Origin: an uncultured Burkholderiales bacterium
Lineage (GTDB): Bacteria > Pseudomonadota > Gammaproteobacteria > Burkholderiales > Burkholderiaceae
Direction of reading: 5' to 3'
Assembly: GCA_946480465.1 (NCBI GenBank)
Contig: CAMLJY010000151.1
Span: forward strand, 1-8,172
Length of the DNA stretch: 8,172 nucleotides
This document shows positions 1-6,665 of this stretch, piece by piece. The translations under genes were made by a program, and so were the position numbers. Below the pieces are notes generated by a model. The model saw only the letters and a list, made by a program, of their open reading frames with translations, had not been told where the DNA came from and made no database searches. The stretch's first letter is position 1, and every line of letters begins with the position of its first letter.

Positions 1-274
1 CGCGCGGCTCGTGGTTGGGCAGGTCGGGGCGGGTGCGCGGGTAGTCGGTCTGCTGCGTCTCCCAGGTCACGATGCCGCCCTTGACGTACACCTTCCACGA
101 GCAGGAGCCGGTGCAGTTGGTGCCGTGCGTGCTGCGCACGATCTTGTCGTGCTGCCAGCGGCTGCGGTAGGCGTCCTCCCAGGTGCGGTCTTCGCCGGTG
201 ACCACGCCGTGGCCGTCGGAGAAGGACTCCTTGGGCTGCGAGAAGTGGGTCAGGCGGTCGAGGAAATGGCTCAT
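1..274 (-). CDS. narG: NarG, respiratory nitrate reductase alpha subunit (N-terminal 91 residues, cut by window edge)
   Basis: NarG is the molybdenum (bis-MGD) catalytic subunit of the membrane-bound nitrate reductase NarGHI. It reduces nitrate to nitrite on the cytoplasmic face during anaerobic respiration. The visible 91 residues follow the Escherichia coli NarG N-terminus closely. They include [21 protein letters not shown], with His50, Cys54 and Cys58 at the same numbers as the FS0 iron-sulfur ligands of E. coli NarG, and the stretch [20 protein letters not shown]. The ATG at 274-272 has GGAG (284-281) six bases upstream. A 136-nt gap without an obvious promoter separates it from narK2, so it is probably read from the narK1 promoter as part of narK1K2GHJI. 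The rest of narG and narHJI would lie left of the window. The identification is secure; only the C-terminal part is missing. Confidence 0.97.
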   Translation of the reverse strand, partial: MSHFLDRLTHFSQPKESFSDGHGVVTGEDRTWEDAYRSRWQHDKIVRSTHGTNCTGSCSWKVYVKGGIVTWETQQTDYPRTRPDLPNHEPR

Positions 275-410
275 CGAGGGCTCCAGGAAGGCGTAGTGGC
301 TCGGTTCGTCGCGCAGTGTGCGAAGCACGCACCAATGCCGTGCGAATGCGGCGTGCGGCTGCGTAACGTCGAGTGAATGCTTGGTGTCATCTCGGTATCA
401 GGGGCGGGGC
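275..410. other. narK2-narG intergenic spacer
   Basis: These 136 nt lie between the narK2 stop and the narG ATG. I see no FNR-type TTGAT-N4-ATCAA palindrome. The only structure is a short stem of about 6 bp with a G-U pair (GTGTGC...GCACGC, around 326-340) and no T-tract, so it is not a convincing terminator. The narG ribosome binding site GGAG sits at 284-281 on the minus strand. A weak narG promoter or mRNA processing site cannot be excluded. Confidence 0.5.
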
Positions 411-1832
411 TCAGCAGGGCGAGGGCGCATTGCGGCGCGCGTAGTTCCACCAGGTGATCGCGATGCACGCCAGGTAGAAGGCGAAGAAGACGTACAGCGC
501 GGCCTCGGGCCCGCCCGTCATGGCGATGGAGGTGCCGTAGCTCTTGGGGATGAAGAAGCCGCCGTAGGCCGCCATTGCCGCGGTGAAGCCCAGCGTGGCC
601 GCGCCTTCGGTGTTGCCTTCTCGCGTGGCCTGGGCCACGGCCTGCGCATTCGACTTGTCGACGTTGCGCAGCTTCAGGTTCAGGAAGATCACCGGGATCA
701 TCCGGAAGGTGGAGCCGTTGCCGATGCCGGTGGTCATGAAGAGCACCAGGAACATCAGGAAGAAGCCGGTGAAGTTGCCGCCCTGGCCATTGCTGGGCAG
801 GAACCACACGACGCCCAGCACCGCCGCCGCCATCACCACGAAGTTCCACAGCGTGACGCGCGCGCCGCCGAACTTGTCGGCCAGCCAGCCGCCGAAGGGC
901 CGGATCACCGCACCCACCAAGGGGCCCAGCCAGGCATAGGCCAGCGGGTTGACGCCGGGGAACTGGCTCTTGATCAGCAGCGGGAAGCCCGCGGCGTAGC
1001 CGATGAAGGAGCCGAAGGTGCCCAGGTACAGCACGCACATCAGCCAGTTGTCCTTGCGGCCGAAGATCGTGGCCTGGGTGGCGAAGGAGGCCTTGGCATC
1101 GGCGATGTCGTTCATGCCGAACCAGGCGGCGACCGAGGCGATCAGGATCCAGGGCACCCAGATGAAGGCCGCGTTCTGCGTCCACACCTGGATCTGCTGG
1201 TTGTTCTTGATGATGGTCTGCGCATCACCGCCAAGCACGCCGAAGATGCCGGCCGTGATCACCAGCGGGCTCAGGAACTGCACGACCGAGACGCCCAGGT
1301 TGCCCAGGCCGGCGTTCACGCCCAGCGCCGAGCCCTTGCGCTCCTTCGGGAAGAAGAAGCTGATGTTGGCCATGCTGGAGCTGAAGTTGCCGCCGCCCAG
1401 GCCGCACAGCAGCGCCAGCGTCAGCATCGTCGGGTAGCTGGTGGTGTTGTCCTGCACCGCGAAGCCGATGCCGATGGCCGGGATCAGCAGCGTGGCGGTG
1501 GAAATGGCGGTCCAGCGCCGGCCGCCGACCAGCGGCACGATGAACGAATAGAAGATGCGCAGCGTGGCGCCGGACAGCGCCGGCGCCGCGGCCAGCCAGA
1601 ACAGCTGGTTGGTGGAGTACTTGAAGCCCAGTGCGGGCAGGCCGACGGCGACCACGCTCCAGACCTGCCAGATGGCGAAGGCCAGGAACAGCGCGGGCAC
1701 CGAGATCCACAGGTTGAGCTTGGCGATGGCTTCGCCTTCGCGTTCCCAGAAGGCCTTGTCTTCCGGGGTCCAGATGTGCAGCACGCGGCCGCGCTTGGCG
1801 GCGCGCGTGATCGGGAGGGCAGAGGTGGACAT
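411..1832 (-). CDS. narK2: NarK2-type nitrate/nitrite transporter (E. coli NarK-like MFS)
   Basis: This is a 473-residue major facilitator membrane protein of the nitrate/nitrite porter family, close in length to E. coli NarK. Family knowledge suggests nitrate-in/nitrite-out antiport feeding NarGHI. Visible family marks are SGATLR (Arg92) and VGAVIRPFGGW (Arg311), matching the two substrate-binding arginines of E. coli NarK (R89, R305). The first nitrate signature, GLGGGNFSSSMANISFFFPK, lies near 144-163 and continues through ERKGSALGVNAGLGNLG. A second Gly-rich signature lies near 409-427. About 12 hydrophobic segments are spread over 40-465. The ATG at 1832-1830 is preceded by AAGGA at good spacing. 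An in-frame Met 20 codons upstream would overlap narK1 and is not preferred. It follows narK1 by 22 nt, so the two are almost certainly co-transcribed. The transport mode is inferred from family resemblance. Confidence 0.94.
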   Translation of the reverse strand: MSTSALPITRAAKRGRVLHIWTPEDKAFWEREGEAIAKLNLWISVPALFLAFAIWQVWSVVAVGLPALGFKYSTNQLFWLAAAPALSGATLRIFYSFIVPLVGGRRWTAISTATLLIPAIGIGFAVQDNTTSYPTMLTLALLCGLGGGNFSSSMANISFFFPKERKGSALGVNAGLGNLGVSVVQFLSPLVITAGIFGVLGGDAQTIIKNNQQIQVWTQNAAFIWVPWILIASVAAWFGMNDIADAKASFATQATIFGRKDNWLMCVLYLGTFGSFIGYAAGFPLLIKSQFPGVNPLAYAWLGPLVGAVIRPFGGWLADKFGGARVTLWNFVVMAAAVLGVVWFLPSNGQGGNFTGFFLMFLVLFMTTGIGNGSTFRMIPVIFLNLKLRNVDKSNAQAVAQATREGNTEGAATLGFTAAMAAYGGFFIPKSYGTSIAMTGGPEAALYVFFAFYLACIAITWWNYARRNAPSPC

Positions 1833-1854
1833 GAGGGTTCCTTGAAGTTGGCTC

Positions 1855-3159
1855 TCAGCCGCGCGCCGGGGCAGCCGCGGGCTGCGAGTCACCGAGCAGC
1901 GGCGCGCGGCGCACCTCGGTGAAGTACATCCAGATCAGCGAGACCCAGACCACGCCGTACATCAACATGAAGGCGCTGGAGCGCACGCCGGTGAAGTCGA
2001 GCAGCGCGCCGAACATGATCGGCAGGATGAAGCCGCCCAGGCCGCCGGCCAGGCCGACGATGCCGCTGATGGCGCCGATGTTCTTGGGGTAGTCGTCGCT
2101 GATGTACTTGAAGACGCTGGCCTTGCCGAAGGCCCAGGCGATGCCCAGGATGAACATCAGCGCGGTGAAGCCGTAGACGTTCAGGCCGATGTCGAAGGTC
2201 GTCACGCCGTTGATCGTCTGCACCGTCAGGCTGGTTTGCGGGTAGGACAGCAGGAACAGGCAGATCCAGCTGACCCACATCACCCACCAGGTGATCGAGT
2301 GCGCGCCGTACTTGTCCGACAGCCAGCCGCCCACCGCTCGCAGCACGCCGCCGGGCAGCGAGAAGCAGGCGGCCAGCAGCGCGGCCACGCGCACGTCCAG
2401 CCCGTATTCGCCGACGTAGTACTGCACCATCCACAGCGACAGCGCGACGTAGCCGCCGAACACGATGCTGTAGTACTGGCAGTACTTCAGCACCTTGGGG
2501 TCCTTCAGCGCCTTCAGCTGGTCGCGGAAGGTCACCGTGCTGGGCACCTGGTGCGTCGGGTCGGTGGCGCTGAACATCCAGAAGAGCGCCAGCACGCCCA
2601 GCATCACCGCCGCATACACCTGCGGCACCACGGTCCAGCCGAAGGCCACCATCAGCGCGGGCGCGATGAACTTGTTCACCGCCGCGCCGGAGTTGCCCGC
2701 GCCGTAGACGCCCATCGCGAAGCCCTGCTGGTTCTTCGGGAACCAGCGCGCGACGTAAGGCGTGCCGACCGAGAAGCTGCCACCGGCCAGGCCCACGAAG
2801 AGGCCGATGACCAGGAAGTGCCAGTAGGCGGTGGCATAGGCCATCAGGAAGATGGCGGGAATGGTGGCGGCCATCAGCAGCGCCATCACGATGCGGCCGC
2901 CGTAGCGGTCGGTCCAGATGCCCAGCGGCACGCGGATCAGCGAGCCGGTGAGCACCGGCATCGCGGTGAGCAGGCCGAACTCGGTGGCGTTGAGGTTCAG
3001 CGCCTTCTTGATCGGGATGCCGATGACGCCGAACATCATCCAGACCATGAAGCAGGCGGTGAAGGCCAGCGTGCTGACGATCAGCACCGACATGCGCCTG
3101 GCGCGGGTGTTGGTGGCGGGCAGCGAGGCCCCCAGGGGAGGTGAGGTGGCAATGGCCAT
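1855..3159 (-). CDS. narK1: NarK1-type nitrate transporter (MFS, nitrate/proton symport type)
   Basis: This is a 434-residue major facilitator protein of the nitrate/nitrite porter family, shorter than and clearly different from NarK2 next door. The length and the NarK1-NarK2 order match Pseudomonas-type narK1K2GHJI clusters, where NarK1 is regarded as a nitrate/proton symporter. It has the conserved arginines TGSLIR (Arg76) and GGVLRAVGGW (Arg274). The first nitrate signature runs from AGGSFSVGTPYVARWFPK (about 125-142) into AMGVYGAGNSGAA, and the second is SGIVGLAGGLGGFILP (about 365-380). The ATG at 3159-3157 has an excellent AAGGAG site five bases upstream. A longer reading from an ATG at 3210-3208 adds 17 residues and is rejected. 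An FNR-type box lies 168 nt upstream, making this the likely first gene of the narK1K2G operon. The symport assignment is inference. Confidence 0.94.
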   Translation of the reverse strand: MAIATSPPLGASLPATNTRARRMSVLIVSTLAFTACFMVWMMFGVIGIPIKKALNLNATEFGLLTAMPVLTGSLIRVPLGIWTDRYGGRIVMALLMAATIPAIFLMAYATAYWHFLVIGLFVGLAGGSFSVGTPYVARWFPKNQQGFAMGVYGAGNSGAAVNKFIAPALMVAFGWTVVPQVYAAVMLGVLALFWMFSATDPTHQVPSTVTFRDQLKALKDPKVLKYCQYYSIVFGGYVALSLWMVQYYVGEYGLDVRVAALLAACFSLPGGVLRAVGGWLSDKYGAHSITWWVMWVSWICLFLLSYPQTSLTVQTINGVTTFDIGLNVYGFTALMFILGIAWAFGKASVFKYISDDYPKNIGAISGIVGLAGGLGGFILPIMFGALLDFTGVRSSAFMLMYGVVWVSLIWMYFTEVRRAPLLGDSQPAAAPARG

Positions 3160-3262
3160 GTTGGCTCCTTGGATGCTGGGACTTTCGACCAAAGCCGCCT
3201 GCGGGAACATCCGCCGATGGGCGGCAAAAGGCGCGGCAGTGGAACTACGCCGGGCCGGCGGG

Positions 3263-3284
3263 CGCTAGTTCGAAAGGACTAGCG
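3263..3284. promoter_or_regulatory. Inverted repeat at the predicted 5' end of the narK1 mRNA
   Basis: CGCTAGT (3263-3269) and ACTAGCG (3278-3284) are perfect 7-bp arms around an 8-nt loop. If transcription starts near 3286, as the FNR box and -10 positions suggest, this hairpin would occupy about +2 to +24 of the narK1 leader. It could protect the mRNA 5' end or bind a regulator. The minus-strand heptamer TAGTCCT inside it matches the NarL heptamer TACYYMT at 6 of 7 positions, which is weak. Confidence 0.5.
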
Positions 3285-3292
3285 GCGAAGCC

Positions 3293-3298
3293 ATGATG
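3293..3298 (-). promoter_or_regulatory. Candidate -10 element of the narK1 promoter
   Basis: On the minus strand this reads CATCAT, 4 of 6 to TATAAT. It sits exactly where a -10 hexamer is expected if the FNR-type box centred at 3327.5 is at -41.5, which predicts a start near 3286 and a leader of about 127 nt before narK1. Confidence 0.45.
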
Positions 3299-3320
3299 GG
3301 AGGGGGGTGACGGTGTCCCG

Positions 3321-3334
3321 TTGATGGCCGTCAA
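3321..3334 (-). promoter_or_regulatory. FNR/ANR/DNR-type box upstream of narK1
   Basis: TTGATGGCCGTCAA on the plus strand (TTGACGGCCATCAA on the minus) matches TTGAT-N4-ATCAA at 9 of 10 conserved positions. It lies between narL and narK1 and is paired with a well-placed -10. Anaerobic activation of narK1K2GHJI by an FNR-family protein is well established in related clusters. The sequence alone cannot distinguish oxygen-sensing FNR/ANR from NO-sensing DNR/NNR. Confidence 0.75.
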
Positions 3335-3371
3335 GCGCGGCTGCGCGGGTGCGCGCGGGCTCGGTCGGCCG

Positions 3372-3400
3372 CGCCGCGGCGCGTGCAATGCGCCGCGGCG
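3372..3400. repeat. Strong GC hairpin downstream of narL
   Basis: CGCCGCGGCGC (3372-3382) and GCGCCGCGGCG (3390-3400) are perfect 11-bp inverted arms, all G and C, around the 7-nt loop GTGCAAT. The hairpin begins 57 nt past the narL stop in the narXL transcription direction. No T-run follows on either strand, so it is not a classical intrinsic terminator. It may stabilise the narXL mRNA 3' end or slow polymerase before the narK1 promoter. Next to it, GGCGC (3417-3421) and GCGCC (3428-3432) form a smaller stem. Confidence 0.5.
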
Positions 3401-3457
3401 GCGGGGCGCTTCACCAGGCGCTTGGTGGCGCCTTTGCTGCAGGAGCGGCTTGCAGCG

Positions 3458-4123
3458 CTAGGCGGACAGCCCGCGTTCGCTCGCGTAGACCGCGGCCTGC
3501 ACGCGCGAGCCGAGGTTCAGCTTGCGCAGGATGTGCTGCACGTGGATCTTCACCGTGGCCTCGGCGATGTCGAGGCTGCGCGCGATCTCCTTGTTGCTGG
3601 CGCCGCGGGCCAGCTGGCGCAGCGTGTCGCGCTCGCGCGGGGACAGCAGGTCCAGCGCGTCCGGCGCGGGTGCGCTGGCCGCGGGCGGCCGCAGGCTGCT
3701 CTGGAAAGCCGAGACCAGCTTGGCCGTCATCTCCGGGCTGACCACCGACTCGCCGGCCATGCAGCGCTGGATCGCGGCCAGCAGCGCGTCGCCTTCGATG
3801 GTCTTCAGCAGGTAGCCGTTGGCGCCCTGGCGCAGCGCGGCGGCCAGGTCGTCCTCGTCCTCGCTGACGGTGAGCATCAGCACCCGCGCGCGCGGTGCCG
3901 CTTCGCGCAGGCCCGGCAGCGCGTCGACGCCGCGCACGCCCGGCAGGTGGTTGTCGAGCAGGATCAGGTCGGGCTGCAGCTCGCGGGCGCGGTGCTGCGC
4001 CTCGCTGGCATCGCCGGCCTCGCCGACGACCTGCAGCTCGGCATGCAGCGCCAGCAGCATCGTCAGGCCACGGCGGAACAGGGTGTGGTCGTCAACGACC
4101 AGCAGGCGAATCGGCGAGGGCAT
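3458..4123 (-). CDS. narL: NarL, nitrate/nitrite response regulator
   Basis: This 221-residue response regulator is the DNA-binding partner of NarX and probably controls the nar genes in response to nitrate and nitrite. The receiver domain (about 4-120) has the acidic pair Asp11-Asp12, the phospho-acceptor Asp57 in LILLDNHLPG, and Lys107 in GYLLKT. A proline/alanine-rich linker (about 143-157) leads to a LuxR/FixJ-type helix-turn-helix (about 159-213, LSPRERDTLRQLARGASNKE through ATVKIHVQHILRKLNLGSR). The recognition helix keeps Lys192 and has Ile193, but Gln196 replaces the Lys192 of E. coli NarL. The ATG at 4123-4121 has GGAG seven bases upstream and overlaps the narX 3' end by 32 nt, pointing to translational coupling. 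The narL name rests on pairing with NarX and on the HTH. NarP, a close paralogue, is less likely. Confidence 0.94.
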   Translation of the reverse strand: MPSPIRLLVVDDHTLFRRGLTMLLALHAELQVVGEAGDASEAQHRARELQPDLILLDNHLPGVRGVDALPGLREAAPRARVLMLTVSEDEDDLAAALRQGANGYLLKTIEGDALLAAIQRCMAGESVVSPEMTAKLVSAFQSSLRPPAASAPAPDALDLLSPRERDTLRQLARGASNKEIARSLDIAEATVKIHVQHILRKLNLGSRVQAAVYASERGLSA

Positions 4124-5990
4124 GGTCGGTCTCCGGCGCCAGGGGCTGGGCAGGCAGGGTCAGCGAGACGGTGGTGCCCGCACCGGGCAGCGAGCTGACG
4201 GTCAGGCGGGCACCGATGCGCTCGGCGCGCTCGGCCATGATGCGCATCCCGACGTGGCTGTCGTCGCGGGCGCCACCCGGGTCGAAGCCGATGCCGTCGT
4301 CGATGACCTCGAAGGTCCAGCCTGGCGCCTGCACCACCCGCAGCCGCACCGATCGCGCGCCGGAGTGCTTGCGCACGTTCGACAGCGCCTCCTGCATGAT
4401 GTGCAGCACCTGGATCTGCACGTCGTTGGGCAATGCGACACCATGGCCGACGACCTCGATCTCCGCGCTGGTGCCGGTCTGCAGCTGGAACTTGCGCAGC
4501 GTGGTGCGCAGCGCCGGCTCGATGTCCTCCGCATCGGCGCGGGTGCGGAAGTGCAGCAGCAGCTCGCGCACGTCGCCGTAGCTCTCGAGCACGCCGGCCT
4601 CGATTTCGCCGACGGTGCGGATGGCGGTGTCGCCCTCGCCGCGGGCCAGCGCATTGCGCAGCAGCTGGACCTGGATCTTCAGGAAGGCCAGCGATTGCGC
4701 GATGGAGTCGTGCAGTTCCTGCGCGAGCAGCGTTCGCTCGGTGGACACGGCGGCTTCCTTCTCGGCGGCGGCGGCGCGCAGGCCTTCCATGCCGCCGGCC
4801 AGGTGGCTGGCCAGCAACTCGACCAGCGAGCGGTCGGAATCCGAGGGTTGCGCGGGCGCGCGGTAGAAGAGATCGACCTCGCCCAGGATGCGGTGGTGCA
4901 GGCTGACCGGCACCGTCAGCACCGTGGCGAAGCCGGCCTGGCTGCAGGGGCTGCGGCGCGCGTCCTCGCTGCGGATCGGGATCACGCTGGAGCCGGCGGC
5001 CGCCTGCGCCTGGCCGCAGTGGCAGGCACCGGCGGGCAGGCACTGTTCCTGCGCCGCGAAGGCCGGGGGCAGGCCTTCCTGCGCCAGCAGGAGATAACGT
5101 TCATTGCGCGCGTCCGACCAGCGCAGCGCGATGGCGTCGGCACGCGCGATCACCCGCACCCGGCGCACGAAGCCGCGGGCCATCTCGTCCAGCGTGTCGG
5201 CCCGGCCCACCAGCGCGCTGATGTCGTAGAGCGCGGCCAGGCGCTGCCGTTGCGCCCGCAGGTCGGCCGTCTTCGAGCGCACGGTCTGTTCCAGCTCGGC
5301 GTACTGGTGCTGCAGGCGGTCGGCCATGGCGTTGAAGCCCTCGGCCAGCTCGCGGAATTCGCTGGTGGAGGGGGCCTCCACGCGCGCCCGCAGGTCGCCG
5401 CCGCGCAGCGCCGCGATGGCCGCCCCCAGCTTGCGCAGCGGTTCCAGCACCAGCAGGTGGCTGGTGTACAGCAGCAGCACGGCACTGACCAGGGCCAGGC
5501 CGACCATGGTGAGCTGGAAGCTGCGCAGCGCGGCGGTCCAGTACGCGAGGCGGTGCTCGATGGCCCCGACCAGCCGGTCGATGCGCTTGACCAGCGCCGC
5601 CGCGGCGACCGAGGCGACGGTGCCGCCGCCGCCGTCGGACAGCGTCGCGAGGAAGCTCGCCCAGCCTTCCCGGACGCGGGCCAGCTCGTCGCGGGTTTCG
5701 TCGGACGCCGGCACGAACAGCGGCCGCGACGGATCACCGTCGCGCAGCAGCGCGAGCGTGGTTTCGAAGCTCGCGGTGTGCGCAGGCAGTGACTCGCGCC
5801 GGCCTTCGCGCGCGTCCAGCGCCATGCGGTAGGTCATCATGCGCAGCCGCCCGGCTTCGTTCACCGCGGCGGCGCCGCCTTCCAGCTGCCAGGTCACCCA
5901 CAGGCTGACCGTGATGGAGGCCAGCGCCGCGGCCAGGAAGGCGATGCCGGTCAGGACCAGCCGGAGCGCGAGCGAGCGGGGGGGAGCCAT
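4092..5990 (-). CDS. narX: NarX-type nitrate/nitrite sensor histidine kinase
   Basis: This 632-residue inner-membrane kinase senses periplasmic nitrate/nitrite and phosphorylates NarL. From the ATG at 5990-5988 the order is: TM1 (9-33); a periplasmic domain with the P-box VNEAGRLRMMTYRMA (43-57), including the two nitrate-binding arginines (Arg50, Arg55); TM2 (about 158-182); HAMP (about 182-232); a helical linker; and a central module with Cys317, Cys323, Cys325 and Cys349, as in NarX/NarQ. The HisKA_3 domain has His427 in ELHDSIAQSLAFLKIQVQLL. The ATPase domain has Asn538 (EALSNVRKHS), DDGIGFDP and GMRIMAERAERIGA. Glu45 replaces E. coli NarX Lys49 in the P-box. A GTG at 5999 adds three residues but lies upstream of the predicted start of transcription. 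Ribosome binding site evidence is weak (GAGTGG). NarQ or NarS is a possible alternative name. Confidence 0.94.
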   Translation of the reverse strand: MAPPRSLALRLVLTGIAFLAAALASITVSLWVTWQLEGGAAAVNEAGRLRMMTYRMALDAREGRRESLPAHTASFETTLALLRDGDPSRPLFVPASDETRDELARVREGWASFLATLSDGGGGTVASVAAAALVKRIDRLVGAIEHRLAYWTAALRSFQLTMVGLALVSAVLLLYTSHLLVLEPLRKLGAAIAALRGGDLRARVEAPSTSEFRELAEGFNAMADRLQHQYAELEQTVRSKTADLRAQRQRLAALYDISALVGRADTLDEMARGFVRRVRVIARADAIALRWSDARNERYLLLAQEGLPPAFAAQEQCLPAGACHCGQAQAAAGSSVIPIRSEDARRSPCSQAGFATVLTVPVSLHHRILGEVDLFYRAPAQPSDSDRSLVELLASHLAGGMEGLRAAAAEKEAAVSTERTLLAQELHDSIAQSLAFLKIQVQLLRNALARGEGDTAIRTVGEIEAGVLESYGDVRELLLHFRTRADAEDIEPALRTTLRKFQLQTGTSAEIEVVGHGVALPNDVQIQVLHIMQEALSNVRKHSGARSVRLRVVQAPGWTFEVIDDGIGFDPGGARDDSHVGMRIMAERAERIGARLTVSSLPGAGTTVSLTLPAQPLAPETDHALADSPAGR

Positions 5991-5997
5991 CGCGGCC

Positions 5998-6003
5998 ACT
6001 CTA
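5998..6003 (-). promoter_or_regulatory. Candidate -10 element of narX
   Basis: The minus strand reads TAGAGT, 4 of 6 to TATAAT. It falls exactly at the -12 to -7 position if the palindrome centred at 6032.5 is at -41.5. This predicts a transcript start at 5991, one base before the narX ATG. Confidence 0.4.
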
Positions 6004-6025
6004 GGGTCGGACCGGTGGCGCCGGC

Positions 6026-6039
6026 TTGAGCATCGTCAA
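6026..6039. promoter_or_regulatory. FNR-type box shared by divergent narX and hemerythrin genes
   Basis: TTGAGCATCGTCAA contains the TTGA-N6-TCAA core of FNR/CRP-superfamily sites, 8 of 10 to TTGAT-N4-ATCAA. It sits mid-way in an 86-nt divergent region, 42.5 nt from the narX ATG and 44.5 nt from the hemerythrin ATG. One dimer could therefore activate both directions as a class II site. Candidate -10 hexamers exist on each side at the right spacing. Confidence 0.65.
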
Positions 6040-6060
6040 GTCGCCGGCGGCGCGGCGGCC

Positions 6061-6066
6061 TATGCT
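6061..6066 (+). promoter_or_regulatory. Candidate -10 element of the hemerythrin gene
   Basis: TATGCT, 4 of 6 to TATAAT, lies one base from the ideal class II position relative to the box at 6026-6039. Transcription would start near 6073-6074, three or four bases before the ATG at 6077. Confidence 0.4.
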
Positions 6067-6076
6067 GGCGCCCAAG

Positions 6077-6652
6077 ATGAGATCGCAGCAGTCCTTTCCC
6101 GGTTTCGAATCTCCCGCGGCCACGTTCGACCAGCCCTTCGAGATGCTTTCGGCCTGCCATGAGCGGGTGCGGCGCTCGCTGCGGCTGCTGGCGCGCCTGC
6201 GCGAGCACGTGCAGGCGCAGGGCGCGGACGACCAGGGGCGGCAGGCGGCGGAAGATGTCCTGCGCTACTTCAGCGTCGCCGCGCCCGCGCACCACGAAGA
6301 CGAGGAGCGCCACGTGGTGCCCGTGCTGCAGGCGGCGGAGGATGCCCAGCTGCGCAGGGTCGCGGAGCTGATGCTGCTGGACCATGCCTGCATCCGCAGC
6401 ACCTGGCGCGAACTGGTGCCGCTGCTGCAGCAGATCGTGGACGGAACCTCGCCGGCGCTGGACCGCTTCGGCTCCGCGGTCGACCGCTTCGTCCGCCTGC
6501 ACGAAGACCACCTGGCGTTGGAAGACCAGGTGGCGATCCCGGCCGCGCGGACGCACCACGAGGCGCAGGGTCCGGCCGCGGTGGCGGCCATGGGGAACGA
6601 GATGGCCTCGCGCCGCCGGGCCGATCGCGCGGCTGCGTCGATCAAGCGTTAG
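6077..6652 (+). CDS. Hemerythrin (HHE cation-binding) domain protein
   Basis: This 191-residue soluble protein has a four-helix hemerythrin-like fold with the residues of a non-haem di-iron site. Candidate ligands are His28 (ACHERVR), the cluster His72-His73-Glu74-Glu76-Glu77-His79 (HHEDEERHV), His103 (LLDHACIR), and His142, Glu143, His145 and Glu149 (LHEDHLALED). Proteins of this fold bind oxygen or NO, or repair iron-sulfur clusters (the YtfE/RIC family). No YtfE-type N-terminal domain is seen, so the function is open. The ATG at 6077 is chosen because the helix-1 His is near and the predicted promoter lies just upstream. An ATG at 6062 is in frame but would lie inside the candidate -10, and a TTG at 6026 lies inside the FNR box. 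No ribosome binding site is seen before 6077. Its setting, divergent from narX with a shared FNR-type box, suggests a role in oxygen or NO handling under denitrifying conditions. Confidence 0.85.
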   Translation: MRSQQSFPGFESPAATFDQPFEMLSACHERVRRSLRLLARLREHVQAQGADDQGRQAAEDVLRYFSVAAPAHHEDEERHVVPVLQAAEDAQLRRVAELMLLDHACIRSTWRELVPLLQQIVDGTSPALDRFGSAVDRFVRLHEDHLALEDQVAIPAARTHHEAQGPAAVAAMGNEMASRRRADRAAASIKR

Positions 6653-6665
6653 AAGGTGCGGGCGC

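Noticed and set aside
326..340. Terminator between narK2 and narG
   Set aside because: The stem is short with a wobble pair and no T-tract, and the narK-narG arrangement is usually one transcript.
1833..1892. Upstream ATG extending NarK2 by 20 residues
   Set aside because: It would overlap the narK1 coding end. The ATG at 1832 has AAGGA at good spacing and gives the usual family length.
318..1922. Plus-strand open frame of 534 codons
   Set aside because: It is antisense to narK2 and the end of narK1. Its translation is rich in Gly, Arg, Gln and His with no domain, typical of a shadow frame in GC-rich DNA.
3160..3210. Upstream ATG extending NarK1 by 17 residues
   Set aside because: The ATG at 3159 has a near-perfect AAGGAG at ideal spacing, and the extra residues do not look like a NarK N-terminus.
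3819..5792. Plus-strand open frame of 657 codons
   Set aside because: It is antisense to narL and narX, whose motifs are unambiguous. The translated product is low complexity.
5991..5999. GTG start for narX adding three residues
   Set aside because: It has no ribosome binding site and would lie upstream of the transcript start predicted from the box and -10. ATG 5990 is simpler.
6026..6076. Longer hemerythrin N-terminus from TTG 6026 or ATG 6062
   Set aside because: The TTG is the first half-site of the FNR-type box and the ATG at 6062 lies in the candidate -10. Neither has a ribosome binding site and neither extension is needed for the fold. ATG 6062 remains possible if the promoter lies elsewhere.
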